64,000 nucleotides of DNA from Companilactobacillus mishanensis (GCF_003946505.1 NZ_RHON01000001.1:372001-436000), one strand, 5' to 3'. Counted from the first letter of the stretch, positions 37,756 to 45,989 are shown. Numbers and translations: made by a program. Notes: a model not told the origin generated them from the letters alone.

Positions 37756-37786
37756 AAAAAGGCTGGCACGTTTACTGTACCAGCCT
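37756..37786 (-). terminator. Terminator between nusB and folD
   Basis: A 10-bp stem (37760-37769 with 37777-37786, one G-T pair) and a 7-base loop, then five T on the minus strand that run straight into the folD start. It holds the nusB stop. It may attenuate rather than fully end transcription. Confidence 0.8.
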
Positions 37787-38192
37787 ACCCTTCAACAAAG
37801 TTAGATAAGATTCCATTAACAAAGGCTTTTGAATCCTTTTCGCCAAAATCACCGGCTAATTCAATCGCTTCATCAATAGCAACCTTTTTTGGAACTTCTA
37901 GACTATTTTCCATTTCAAATAGCCCCATACGTAAAATGGTACGGTCAATCCTAGACAAACGTTTTACTGTCCATTTGTCTTTCAATTGTTTGGAAATTTC
38001 TGAATCTAATTCGTCTTGTTTATCAAGCGTCCCAGAAACTAGGAACATCAAATAATCTGGTACCTCTTCTTCAGTTAGATCACATAACTGCATCGTTGAC
38101 TGAATAGCGGTCTCAGCATCATCCTCGGTCGTCTCTATGGAAAAAAGTGATTGAACTGCAATTTCTCTGATTTCGTGTCTATTTATACTCAA
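37785..38192 (-). CDS. nusB: Transcription antitermination factor NusB
   Basis: Binds boxA RNA with S10 in rRNA antitermination. The 135 residues start SINRHEIREIAVQSLFSIE and contain the RTILRMGLFEME and AIDEAIELAGDFGEKDSKAFVNGIL motifs. The start codon is TTG at 38192 with GGA 8 bases upstream. It follows the Asp23 protein by 4 bases. Confidence 0.96.
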   Translation of the reverse strand: MSINRHEIREIAVQSLFSIETTEDDAETAIQSTMQLCDLTEEEVPDYLMFLVSGTLDKQDELDSEISKQLKDKWTVKRLSRIDRTILRMGLFEMENSLEVPKKVAIDEAIELAGDFGEKDSKAFVNGILSNFVEG

Positions 38193-38196
38193 TGAT

Positions 38197-38613
38197 TTAT
38201 TCCTTTTTATCCGCAGTTACTCGTTCTAATTCACCATTTCCTTTTTTGGCAATTAGACCAACAACATGCACATTGATTTCTGTTAAATCTAAATCAGTCA
38301 TGAATTCTAGTTGTTCAATAGCTGATCTTTGTATCTCTAGTGATACTTTGGGAATTGAGACTCCGTACTCTAGATAAACATAGACGTTTGCAGACACTTT
38401 ATCGTCACTAAAGACTACATCTACACCTTTTCCATGATTCATTCTACCAAATAAAGAGTTTATTCGGTTAGATATTGTACCGCGCATCTCATAAACGCCA
38501 TCAACTTGATTTGTGGCGATTCCGAGCAATATTTCAACTACTTGATGAGAGATTTCGACATTACCTTGAACTCTACCATCATCTTGTAATGTTACGTATT
38601 TTTGATCAGCCAT
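38197..38613 (-). CDS. yqhY: Asp23/Gls24 family protein (YqhY type)
   Basis: A 138-residue Asp23-domain protein. It shows GNVEISHQVVEILLGIATNQVDGVYEM and VSANVYVYLEYGVSIPKVS. In Bacillus this gene sits next to accBC and nusB and is thought to affect fatty acid synthesis; here efp precedes it and nusB follows. It is the second Asp23 paralogue in the window. Confidence 0.93.
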   Translation of the reverse strand: MADQKYVTLQDDGRVQGNVEISHQVVEILLGIATNQVDGVYEMRGTISNRINSLFGRMNHGKGVDVVFSDDKVSANVYVYLEYGVSIPKVSLEIQRSAIEQLEFMTDLDLTEINVHVVGLIAKKGNGELERVTADKKE

Positions 38614-38639
38614 TAACTTCTATCTCCAATAACTATAAA

Positions 38640-39203
38640 TTAATTTGCACGTGAAATATAAGTTCCATCTTGAGTATTAATAGTTAGCATATCACCTTCG
38701 TTAACGAAGAATGGTACTTGAACTACTAATCCTGTTTCCATAGTTGCAGGTTTTGATCCACCAGATTGTGTATCACCTTTGATACCTGCTTCAGTGGCAG
38801 TAACTTTTAAGTCAACAGTGTTAGGAACATCAACACCAAGTGTTTCAGTACCGAACATCATAATGTTAACTTCCATATTTTCCTTCAAATATTTCAATTC
38901 ATCTTTGATTTGTTCTTCAGGAAGTGAAAGTTGTTCGTATGTTGTAGTATCCATGAAGACATGGTTAGTACCATCAGCATATAGATATTGCATCTTCTTG
39001 TTCTCGATAGTAGCTTTCTCAACTTTAGCAGTTGATCTGAAAGTCATTTCTTGAACAGCACCTGTTCTCAAGTTCTTGAGCTTTGAACGAACAAAGGCAC
39101 TACCTTTACCTGGCTTAACATGTTGGAACTCGATAACACGCCAAATGCCGTCTTTTACTTCAATTGTCAAACCGTTCTTAAATTCATTTACTGAAATTGA
39201 CAT
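38640..39203 (-). CDS. efp: Translation elongation factor P
   Basis: Rescues ribosomes stalled at polyproline. The 187 residues have three beta-barrels with [21 protein letters not shown] (the modifiable Lys tip), and the C-terminal [16 protein letters not shown]. It heads the efp-asp23-nusB unit. Confidence 0.98.
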   Translation of the reverse strand: MSISVNEFKNGLTIEVKDGIWRVIEFQHVKPGKGSAFVRSKLKNLRTGAVQEMTFRSTAKVEKATIENKKMQYLYADGTNHVFMDTTTYEQLSLPEEQIKDELKYLKENMEVNIMMFGTETLGVDVPNTVDLKVTATEAGIKGDTQSGGSKPATMETGLVVQVPFFVNEGDMLTINTQDGTYISRAN

Positions 39204-39247
39204 AATTCTCTCCTCAATTTTAAACGTTAAAAAAATCTGTTCCCTTT

Positions 39248-39277
39248 ATTTTACCAATATTACCGCGCTTATGGCAA
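39248..39277 (-). promoter_or_regulatory. efp promoter with dyad
   Basis: TTGCCA (39272-39277) and TAAAAT (39248-39253), 18 bases apart. AATATT copies at 39256-39261 and 39276-39281, extended by CC/GG, form an imperfect dyad over the -35 and spacer that could bind a regulator. Confidence 0.5.
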
Positions 39278-39296
39278 TATTAAGTGGTTTATATAT

Positions 39297-39322
39297 AAAA
39301 AAAAGAGGACAATGTCCTCTTT
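39297..39322 (-). terminator. Terminator after rpmA
   Basis: A 9-bp stem (39302-39310 with 39314-39322) and a 3-base loop, followed by a T-run on the minus strand. It ends rplU-prp-rpmA. Confidence 0.88.
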
Positions 39323-39331
39323 AGCGGTTTA

Positions 39332-39604
39332 TTAGTATACTGAAACCTTTTTCTTATCTTTGCCAAGTCTTTCGAACTTAACAACACCGTCTGCAAGAGC
39401 GAACAATGTATCATCGCCACCACGTCCAACATTAGCACCTGGATGAATCTTTGTACCACGTTGTCTGTAGATAATTTGGCCAGATGTAACAGGTTGTCCA
39501 TCAGCACGTTTTGCGCCTAATCTACGACCAGCTGAGTTACGGCCGTTAGTAGTTGAACCTCCACCTTTATGGTGAGAGAAAAATTGTAAATTCATTTTAA
39601 GCAT
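39332..39604 (-). CDS. rpmA: 50S ribosomal protein L27 with Prp-cleaved leader
   Basis: Large-subunit protein near the peptidyl transferase centre. The 90 residues begin [18 protein letters not shown]. In Firmicutes the leader through LQFF is removed by the protease Prp, encoded just upstream, to expose the functional N-terminus. The [18 protein letters not shown] block confirms L27. Confidence 0.98.
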   Translation of the reverse strand: MLKMNLQFFSHHKGGGSTTNGRNSAGRRLGAKRADGQPVTSGQIIYRQRGTKIHPGANVGRGGDDTLFALADGVVKFERLGKDKKKVSVY

Positions 39605-39616
39605 GAAGTTTACCTC

Positions 39617-39961
39617 CTAATCAAATTCGATCGTATTTTTTTCATTTTTAACTGTGATATTTTTTGGATAACTTCCTTCGATATCGATTAATATCTCCGA
39701 CAGATTCTCCAACAACAATCCGGTGTCGTGTGACACCGTTCCAGTTATACGACAGCCAAGATGACCACCGTTTACCTCGTCTAAAACGACTTGAGGCGTG
39801 ATCTTGGTAAGTTTTTCAAGATTGTTGATAGTTCCAATTGTTACTGCTGAAACAGCGGCACAAACTAAATCTTGACCATATGGGCCAGAATCAGCGTGGC
39901 CTAGAATCAGAAATGAATCAATTTTGTTATCATCGTTTCTATGAAAACTTGCTTTAATCAT
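39617..39961 (-). CDS. prp: Ribosomal-processing cysteine protease Prp
   Basis: Cleaves the L27 leader. The 114 residues contain GHADSGPYGQDLVCAAVSAV, with the catalytic His (GHA) and Cys (VCAA) conserved in the YsxB family. It lies between rplU and rpmA, the conserved order. Confidence 0.95.
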   Translation of the reverse strand: MIKASFHRNDDNKIDSFLILGHADSGPYGQDLVCAAVSAVTIGTINNLEKLTKITPQVVLDEVNGGHLGCRITGTVSHDTGLLLENLSEILIDIEGSYPKNITVKNEKNTIEFD

Positions 39962-39966
39962 AAGTA

Positions 39967-40278
39967 TTAACCTTTGATACTATCGATAAGTACCTTTGTA
40001 TATGGTTGGCGGTGACCAGTCTTTGTATGTGAGTGCTTCTTAGGTTTGTATTTGTAAGTAACGACTTTCTTGTCTTTACCTTGTTTTTCTACTTTACCTG
40101 AAACTGAAGCTCCCTTAACAACTGGATCTCCCACTTTAATGCTATCTCCGTCAGAAACTAAAATTACATCATCAAATGTAACTGCGTCCCCTTCTTTAAC
40201 ATCAAGTTTTTCAATAAAGATTGAATCATTTTCTTCAACCTTATATTGCTTACCACCGGTTTTGATTACTGCGTACAT
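39967..40278 (-). CDS. rplU: 50S ribosomal protein L21
   Basis: The 103 residues begin [19 protein letters not shown] and contain [20 protein letters not shown], the basic L21 signature. A GTG at 40290 extends the frame, but ATG 40278 gives the family start. It is the first gene of rplU-prp-rpmA, with its own promoter and a possible leader. Confidence 0.97.
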   Translation of the reverse strand: MYAVIKTGGKQYKVEENDSIFIEKLDVKEGDAVTFDDVILVSDGDSIKVGDPVVKGASVSGKVEKQGKDKKVVTYKYKPKKHSHTKTGHRQPYTKVLIDSIKG

Positions 40279-40301
40279 ATATTCGTACACTCCCTTCTAA
40301 G

Positions 40302-40370
40302 ACTCGCCAATTAGGTGCCGTTAGGCTTTAACCTAATTTTGAGCGGTTGTAGATGCAATAGTGATTGCAA
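40302..40370 (-). promoter_or_regulatory. Candidate L21 leader RNA
   Basis: The 5' untranslated region of rplU can fold into a stem with CTC/GAG and AATTAGG/CCTAATT arms (about 40302-40343), containing an alternative TTAGG/CCTAA hairpin, plus a GCAAT/ATTGC hairpin at 40355-40368. Such leaders autoregulate L21 in Firmicutes. No model search was possible. Confidence 0.45.
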
Positions 40371-40377
40371 CTAATAA

Positions 40378-40406
40378 AATATAGCAAAGATTAATATAAT
40401 TTTCAA
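40378..40406 (-). promoter_or_regulatory. rplU promoter
   Basis: TTGAAA (40401-40406) and TATATT (40378-40383), with 17 bases between. The -35 overlaps the stop of the upstream membrane-protein gene. Confidence 0.7.
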
Positions 40407-42094
40407 CTATTTTTAGACTTTAGTTCTTTTGTATCTGTATCTTTTTTCTTTTTATAAAGTAGCTTGCCATCATTGACGCATAACCAAATCAATAGTCCTG
40501 CACTGACAACGTTCAATCCTATTGCTGCTTTTGCCACAGTTGAATAGTGATATGAAAGTTGAATTACATTTTGGCCTGGTTTGGTTTTTACTTCAACAGT
40601 TCCTCGTTTGGAAATCGTATAATTAGTTTTTTCATTATTAATAGTGACATCTAAACCTTTATAAACTAAAACAGGTATATCCATCGTGACGGGGTCTTGA
40701 TTATAGTATTTAACAGTATAATTGGAATCCGTATATTTATAATGAAGTTTTGTTTTGTGGTCATTTACTATAAAGTGATGTCTTCCGATATCCTGGAAGT
40801 ATTTTAAGCTTCGATTTGGATAATAATCATGTTGATTATATCTTCTTACGATATAGTTGGATTCCGATTGTTTCACAACAGGTGTATCTTTCACCAACGT
40901 GATCTGACCATTCAACTTAGTTCCGCTAACATAAATTTGGAAGCTACAAATCAGTATCATGACAACTGCGACTGAGACTTTCAAAAGCCCAGACCTCTTA
41001 TCAACTAGCATTGCTAGAATATGACTCAAGTAAATTGCTATGAAAAATGTGAAGGGATTTAAAAATCTCCAAGGGAATTGTAAATAATTCAAAAAGCTAT
41101 CTTGCAGCGTATTCCATGGGATCAAGTTAGTTGATAACAAAAGTGCAAGTACTGCTTCAATCGCGATAATTTTATACTTCAGTTGATCTCGCCAAACAAA
41201 TATCAGTAACAAGATTAATGCAAATACAAAAATGGCCCCAAACGAGTAACTTCGAACGTCAGCCTTCATTGCATCTTGGAATAACAATACTGGATCTTTC
41301 GCAGTCGACCATAGATCAATCACTGCTGGCCTATTCACTGAAATATACTTTTGCTGTTGATACATTGGAAGAGTAAATCCAATAGTTGTCAATCCAACAA
41401 AGAAAATTGATTTAACCCCTGAATAGACCAAATCTAACCAATATTTCCAGCTATGTGAAGTTTTAGAAAATAAAACAAGTAGAACTAGTGGCACTAACAT
41501 GATGGCGGTCGTAAATGCTGACAAGGGATGTGTCATCACAACTAATGCAAAACTCAATGCGAACAATGGCCACTTGTTGAATTTACCTATCAGTAACTGA
41601 TAGAACTCATAAAAGATCATTGGAATGAATATGTACGAAATATACTCCGCTAGGCCGGCTCGGTAAAAAACACTTGCCGCTCTAAAAAAGGCTAAAGTAT
41701 ATATAATAGAAAACAAAAACGATTGCAATGTATTGTTAGAAAACTTTTTCATGAAATAATAAGCACTAACAAATGTACAGAAATTGATTACTGTAAGATA
41801 TACTAGAAAGCCTAAAACTGGATTTCCAAACAATTGAAAAATCAAAAAGCCAGGGAAAATAGTCAGCCACGGATAAAACAAGCTTGTCATGTTACCTGCA
41901 TGACCCCAACTACTGAAGTTTACAGGCGACACAAAAATATTGCTCAAACTTTGAATTCGATTCATATGGAACAGCAAATCATAACTATCCATGAGCCGAA
42001 CATTTCCGTTTGGTGCAAACAGCATTGTATATAAAATACTTAATACTAAAAATATTATTCCAAAAATAATTGTTCGAAGCTTTTTACTAGTCAT
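40403..42094 (-). CDS. Polytopic membrane protein, possible GT-C or YfhO-like
   Basis: A 563-residue integral membrane protein, not firmly recognised. About 11 hydrophobic segments are seen from residue 8 on, with a first outer loop carrying MDSYDLLFHMNRIQ. An Asp in the first loop is typical of GT-C glycosyltransferases that use polyprenyl-phosphate donors. The C-terminal ~150 residues form a soluble beta-rich outer region with one final helix and a basic tail. No partner sugar genes are nearby. Its stop overlaps the rplU promoter and no terminator is seen between them. Confidence 0.75.
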   Translation of the reverse strand: MTSKKLRTIIFGIIFLVLSILYTMLFAPNGNVRLMDSYDLLFHMNRIQSLSNIFVSPVNFSSWGHAGNMTSLFYPWLTIFPGFLIFQLFGNPVLGFLVYLTVINFCTFVSAYYFMKKFSNNTLQSFLFSIIYTLAFFRAASVFYRAGLAEYISYIFIPMIFYEFYQLLIGKFNKWPLFALSFALVVMTHPLSAFTTAIMLVPLVLLVLFSKTSHSWKYWLDLVYSGVKSIFFVGLTTIGFTLPMYQQQKYISVNRPAVIDLWSTAKDPVLLFQDAMKADVRSYSFGAIFVFALILLLIFVWRDQLKYKIIAIEAVLALLLSTNLIPWNTLQDSFLNYLQFPWRFLNPFTFFIAIYLSHILAMLVDKRSGLLKVSVAVVMILICSFQIYVSGTKLNGQITLVKDTPVVKQSESNYIVRRYNQHDYYPNRSLKYFQDIGRHHFIVNDHKTKLHYKYTDSNYTVKYYNQDPVTMDIPVLVYKGLDVTINNEKTNYTISKRGTVEVKTKPGQNVIQLSYHYSTVAKAAIGLNVVSAGLLIWLCVNDGKLLYKKKKDTDTKELKSKNS

Positions 42095-42135
42095 TTAAAG
42101 TTCCCCTAATTTTTAACTACCTAATAATCTACACT

Positions 42136-42172
42136 AAAAAAGGACTAGGACAAAACGAAATTGTCCTAATCC
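42136..42172 (-). terminator. Terminator after the small membrane protein gene
   Basis: A 12-bp stem (42142-42153 with 42161-42172) with one G-T pair and a 7-base loop, followed by six T on the minus strand. Confidence 0.87.
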
Positions 42173-42187
42173 AATAATATTTATAAT

Positions 42188-42448
42188 TTAAACAACAATT
42201 TGCGTTGTTACTAGTGGCAAAACTGATAGGAAAATGAATACTGCGCTAAGTAGTGATATTGCCAACCTACCCCGGCGCCAGTTCACTCTGGTAATAGTCC
42301 TGATGATCACATACAGTGCAACTATAAGCACTGCCCCTACGATCATACCAACTAGATTATCAACTATGCCCAATTTGGTTAAAACTGAAAAGACTAAATC
42401 AATCACGATAAAAGTAATGGTAATAAAATACAAATACTTTCTTTTCAA
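42188..42448 (-). CDS. Small integral membrane protein, unknown
   Basis: An 86-residue protein with three hydrophobic helices (YLYFITITFIVIDLVFSVL, then VGMIVGAVLIVALYVII, then LAISLLSAVFIFLSVLPL), separated by a basic RVNWRRGRL loop. The frame is open to 42508, but TTG 42448 has GAGGTGG upstream. It ends at its own terminator and is not similar to any family I recognise. Confidence 0.65.
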   Translation of the reverse strand: MKRKYLYFITITFIVIDLVFSVLTKLGIVDNLVGMIVGAVLIVALYVIIRTITRVNWRRGRLAISLLSAVFIFLSVLPLVTTQIVV

Positions 42449-42683
42449 GTATGCCACCTCGAATAATCCCCAAGTCGCGGTTCGACTTTGTACTATAAAA
42501 CACAACACTCTTATTTTATGATTATTTTTTTAACATTGCAATATGATATTTTTATTTAAAACAAAATATTTGCGACATTTATAATATATTGTCCTAATAT
42601 TCCCAAATACTTAATATTTATTACTTTTACCATTATATTTTTTCACTTTTATTGTATTTTTACATAATTATTTTTATATTGCC

Positions 42684-42713
42684 TTGCTTTCATCATGCTT
42701 TACCGTTTATAAT
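42684..42713 (+). promoter_or_regulatory. Promoter of the 42751 gene
   Basis: TTGCTT (42684-42689) and TATAAT (42708-42713), separated by 18 bases. The rest of the 42449-42750 gap is very AT-rich; I see no other gene in it. Confidence 0.6.
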
Positions 42714-42750
42714 TTCATCATTAGTAAAAGCTTTTTGTAGGGGAGTAATT

Positions 42751-42930
42751 ATGGTACTAACTGAAGCACAAAAAAGAGCCAACGAAAAATGGCATCGAAA
42801 AAATAGAAAAAGAGCAAATTACATCGCCATGAGATCTTCTGCTCGTAGTTTTATTAGGAAAAAGTCCACTTTGACTGACTTAGATGAACTTGAAAAAATC
42901 ATTCAAAATCGTCGTAAGGAATTACTTTAA
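42751..42930 (+). CDS. Small basic conserved-looking protein
   Basis: A 59-residue, strongly basic protein: MVLTEAQKRANEKWHRKNRKRANYIA..., then SSARSFIRKKSTLTDLDELEKII and a basic tail. It looks like two helices with a positive face, which could bind nucleic acid. ATG 42751 has GGGGAG upstream; a longer frame starting at 42652 contains hydrophobic nonsense and is rejected. It has its own promoter and terminator. The TEAQKRAN start is shared by small proteins I associate with lactobacilli, but I know no function. Confidence 0.75.
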   Translation: MVLTEAQKRANEKWHRKNRKRANYIAMRSSARSFIRKKSTLTDLDELEKIIQNRRKELL

Positions 42931-42944
42931 AATAATTTTTGCCG

Positions 42945-42980
42945 GAAGTATTTGTCTATAGACGGATACTTCTTTTTTTT
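42945..42980 (+). terminator. Terminator after the small basic gene
   Basis: A 12-bp stem (42945-42956 with 42961-42972, with G-T pairs), a TATA loop and eight T. Confidence 0.85.
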
Positions 42981-43070
42981 ATGCATTGTAATAATTTGTA
43001 AGGTTTTACCACATACATGACTTAATTGTTTATAATTGAACTATATTGATGTATTTATTAGGAGGAAATT

Positions 43071-43460
43071 ATGGAAATCACTTTACTCATTATCAAAATT
43101 ATTTTAACCGTGGCAATTATTACCGGTGTGGTTTTAATCACCATCCCCCTCTTTAGGCTCAACAATTACCTTAAAGAAATCAATCGTCCCTACTTTGTCG
43201 TTAACAAGGTAGACGAAAGTACTTTTACGATAAAAAATACTGGTAGATCAAATGCTGAAATTGCAGAAATCTTTCTCAATCCTGATTACAAATACGTCGA
43301 AGAATTTAATGGTGTTAATTTTGTCCCTGGACAATCTGCTAATTTTACAATTGTTCCGGATGAAAATAAAAAAATTGAAACTGTCGAAATCAGCTATATC
43401 GATAAACTTTTGAAAAAGCCATATCGCCAAAAAATTGAATTCTCTAGCATAGCAAAATAA
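43071..43460 (+). CDS. Membrane-anchored protein with extracellular beta domain, unknown
   Basis: 129 residues. An N-terminal hydrophobic helix (about 3-28) is followed by an extracytoplasmic beta-rich region, FVVNKVDESTFTIKNTGRSNAEI..., with an NTG turn reminiscent of immunoglobulin-like folds. The AGGAGG site is excellent. It is 27 bases before the next gene, so the two likely form an operon. Confidence 0.78.
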   Translation: MEITLLIIKIILTVAIITGVVLITIPLFRLNNYLKEINRPYFVVNKVDESTFTIKNTGRSNAEIAEIFLNPDYKYVEEFNGVNFVPGQSANFTIVPDENKKIETVEISYIDKLLKKPYRQKIEFSSIAK

Positions 43461-43487
43461 GTTTCATTTACAAAAGGACCGATCATT

Positions 43488-44168
43488 ATGAACGACAAGG
43501 GAAAATTACCTGAATGGAATAAAAAACAAATAGAAGAGCAGAAGAAAATTAACAAAAAGCTCACTTTTCGAGCAGGATTGGCACTAATCATTACAATTGC
43601 TGTGATTATTGTCGCAATTATTGTAGGTTTTGCTTCCTGTGATAGGAACTCCACACCTCAGAAACCAGCCAATAACGCATCAGTTTCGGCAATCGAAAAG
43701 TATGAGAAGATCAAGTTCTCTGACAATAATGCATCTTCTATCAATAAAATATATAAATCCAAGAATACCGGAAAATTAATTGTCAAAGTAGACAATGTTG
43801 ACGCATCCTCTGACACTAGTGCATCCAATTCTTTTGGTCAGTTGACTGATGAGTTACAGTCTGTTGGTTCCTATGATGCGGCCAAAAAAGGAGTTATTTT
43901 TTACGGCGACGGTGCCTATACTGATGAAACAGGCAAAGAAGTTGATGAACTATCATTCGCAATTTTCTTCACACAAGCAGATGTTAATTCATTAGACAGC
44001 AACTATTCCGATTACGTTGGATCAGGAAATTATGACTCGTTGTTCAAGAGCTCAGATGCATATTACTTATATGAGCCTTTTGCCCAACCCAATAAGCTAT
44101 TGAATAAGATGTCGTTGAACAAGGGCAAAGCTACGATTACAGACTCATTGAAAATCAATATCAAATAA
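43488..44168 (+). CDS. Membrane-anchored extracellular protein, unknown
   Basis: 226 residues. A charged cytoplasmic N-terminus (about 1-27) precedes a helix (28-50) ending in FASC, a weak lipobox-like sequence with Phe at -3 and a long leader, so anchoring by either route is possible. The outer part is low in Cys, rich in Asp, Ser and Asn, and has strands such as LIVKVDNVDAS and VIFYGDGAYTDETG. The pair partner is the gene at 43071. A terminator follows. I do not recognise the family. Confidence 0.75.
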   Translation: MNDKGKLPEWNKKQIEEQKKINKKLTFRAGLALIITIAVIIVAIIVGFASCDRNSTPQKPANNASVSAIEKYEKIKFSDNNASSINKIYKSKNTGKLIVKVDNVDASSDTSASNSFGQLTDELQSVGSYDAAKKGVIFYGDGAYTDETGKEVDELSFAIFFTQADVNSLDSNYSDYVGSGNYDSLFKSSDAYYLYEPFAQPNKLLNKMSLNKGKATITDSLKINIK

Positions 44169-44176
44169 TTATAAAT

Positions 44177-44218
44177 AAATGGAGATAAACTATCATATTG
44201 TTTTACCTCCATTTTTTT
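44177..44218 (+). terminator. Terminator after the 43071-44168 pair
   Basis: AAATGGAG (44177-44184) pairs with CTCCATTT (44207-44214), with further pairing inside, and a T-run follows. Confidence 0.8.
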
Positions 44219-44394
44219 GACCAATCTGAGGTTATTGCCCATTTGAATATATCCACTTTAAAGCTTCATAACGGATTATTTTCTTAGACATGCCTAATTT
44301 CCGTACCGACCAACAAAACACCGTCATACCCTTAAAATTACTATCCTATGCAGTATAGGCCCATCAAATGGCACACAATAATCGGCTCCAATTT

Positions 44395-44433
44395 AAAAAT
44401 GATTCTACCTTATTACTTGGTAGGATCATTTTT
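44395..44433 (-). terminator. Terminator of the acetyltransferase gene
   Basis: A 13-base stem with one mismatch (44397-44409 with 44419-44431), overlapping the stop codon of the gene. The 44219-44394 stretch beyond holds no gene; only a short CCTAT/ATAGG hairpin near 44345 is seen. Confidence 0.75.
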
Positions 44434-45006
44434 TGATAATTTATCCTTTTCAGTTACCTTTCTGATTACACGGCATGGACTTCCAACCGCAACTACACCA
44501 GAGGGGATGTCTTTATTGACGACACTTCCAGCACCGATAATGCTCCCCTCACCGATTGTTGCGCCACCAACTACTACTGAATTGGCACCGATCCATACGT
44601 TATCTTCAAGAGTTATTGGTGAACTAGTCCCAATTCCTGACGCGCGTTCCCCAGCATCCATAGAATGACCTGAACATGCCAAAACGACTCCCGGAGCTAT
44701 AAAAGCTCCTGCTCCAATATGTACGGGTGATGTATCCAAAATCGTACAATTATAATTTATTACCGCCAGACCGTGAGAATGGATGTTAAAACCATAATCA
44801 CAATGAAAGTCAGGTTCTATGAAGGTCAAGTCAGTTGAAGTGCCAAATAATTTATTGATCAAACGACTTCGTAATTTTGTATCAGTTGGCTTGGACTGAT
44901 TATATTCCCAGCAAATTTCCTTAGCCGTAGTTTGCAATTCGTGTGGCATCTCAAAATTTTTTGAGACATAAGTTTCTTGACTAGTCATCTTTTTTAAAAT
45001 ATCCAA
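44413..45006 (-). CDS. Hexapeptide-repeat sugar O-acetyltransferase
   Basis: Left-handed beta-helix acetyl-CoA transferase of the maltose/galactoside acetyltransferase (Maa/LacA) family. The 197 residues have LRSRLINKLFG and the FHCDYGFNIHSH segment, the catalytic His region SGHSMDAGER (usually HPLD in relatives), and NVWIGANSVVVGGATIGEGSIIGAGSVV repeats. A TTG start (45006) has GGAGGG upstream. Acceptor sugar is unknown. Confidence 0.88.
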   Translation of the reverse strand: MDILKKMTSQETYVSKNFEMPHELQTTAKEICWEYNQSKPTDTKLRSRLINKLFGTSTDLTFIEPDFHCDYGFNIHSHGLAVINYNCTILDTSPVHIGAGAFIAPGVVLACSGHSMDAGERASGIGTSSPITLEDNVWIGANSVVVGGATIGEGSIIGAGSVVNKDIPSGVVAVGSPCRVIRKVTEKDKLSKNDPTK

Positions 45007-45252
45007 AATTTCCCTCCGTCATTTTGTAGATACATCATTCTATTAGCGTGCGCCAAACTTTTTAAAATAAATACAGTACAAATTTACCATACATTCGATA
45101 AAATTTTATATTACTCAATACTGTTAATTGATATACTGAAGTTCAAATAAGCGTTTCCAAAAAGTTTCCTTCCCTATCTATCCCACAAACGAGATCGTCC
45201 AAAATATGAAGACGTTAAAAGCTGATAAACATCCTGGGGAGGATTACATATT

Positions 45253-45840
45253 ATGAAGAAAAGAAGTGTTACTTTAGGTCTAATTACTACCATCTTACTT
45301 TCAACAGCGCTGGTTGGGTGCTCGAATGGAAATAGTGACAGCAAATCTAGTAAGTCAACCGATGAAAAAACAGAGAAAGCAGAAAAGAGTACCCAAGTAA
45401 AAACAGGTGCTGATGCAAAAAATAACAAGTGGTCTTTTAAGAACGATGTATTCAGTGCCGGAATTTTAACATATAAACTTACAAAATCAGAAGTTAGAGA
45501 TTCAAGCGAAGACGGGAAAAAGGTATTAGTTATTTATACTGATGTTACTAACAATTCAAACAAGGAACAGGATCCATCAAATATCTATATAGTCTCACAC
45601 GCTTATCAAAAGACCGATACAGCAAACAAACAGTTACTTCCAGGAATGGTCGCACTGGATGAGAATGCTGACAGTCCACTTCAAAAATATGAAGATGCAT
45701 TGAATGACAAATTATTACCGGGAAAAACCACTCAAGCTGTGATGATATATTCACTTGAAAACGATTCACCAGTTAAAGTATCTTTTGAAAATAGTGATTT
45801 TAAAACTTTAGGTAGCAAAACTTATAACGTCCAACAATAG
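45253..45840 (+). CDS. DUF5067-like lipoprotein
   Basis: A 195-residue secreted lipoprotein. The signal peptide ends in a lipobox ALVGC with Cys23, followed by a Ser/Lys/Asp linker to about residue 55 and a DUF5067/DUF4352-like beta-sandwich domain (VLVIYTDVTNNSNKEQDP..., LLPGKTTQAVMIYSLEND). Such domains are found in Gram-positive surface lipoproteins with no known role. A GGGGAGG site lies upstream of the ATG. Confidence 0.88.
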   Translation: MKKRSVTLGLITTILLSTALVGCSNGNSDSKSSKSTDEKTEKAEKSTQVKTGADAKNNKWSFKNDVFSAGILTYKLTKSEVRDSSEDGKKVLVIYTDVTNNSNKEQDPSNIYIVSHAYQKTDTANKQLLPGMVALDENADSPLQKYEDALNDKLLPGKTTQAVMIYSLENDSPVKVSFENSDFKTLGSKTYNVQQ

Positions 45841-45846
45841 ATAAAG

Positions 45847-45872
45847 TAAGCCTGAAATGGGCTTATCTTTTT
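45847..45872 (+). terminator. Terminator after the lipoprotein gene
   Basis: TAAGCC (45847-45852) pairs with GGCTTA (45860-45865), then a short T-run. The stem is short. Confidence 0.6.
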
Positions 45873-45989
45873 GAATAATCTCTGGAGAATAAAACACTTC
45901 TTTCAAGAATGACAAGAAGTGTGCAAAAGGTGTGCAAAAAATATAAAAAGTGTATAAAATCATACATTTGTCCCAAATAATTGGGTAAT

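Noticed and set aside
42652..42750. Upstream extension of the small basic protein
   Set aside because: The added 33 residues are hydrophobic and unrelated, while ATG 42751 has a good ribosome site and sits after the promoter.
45972..45985. CCCAA/TTGGG hairpin as a terminator
   Set aside because: It lacks a T-run on either side; the adjacent stem at 45990-46036 is the real terminator.
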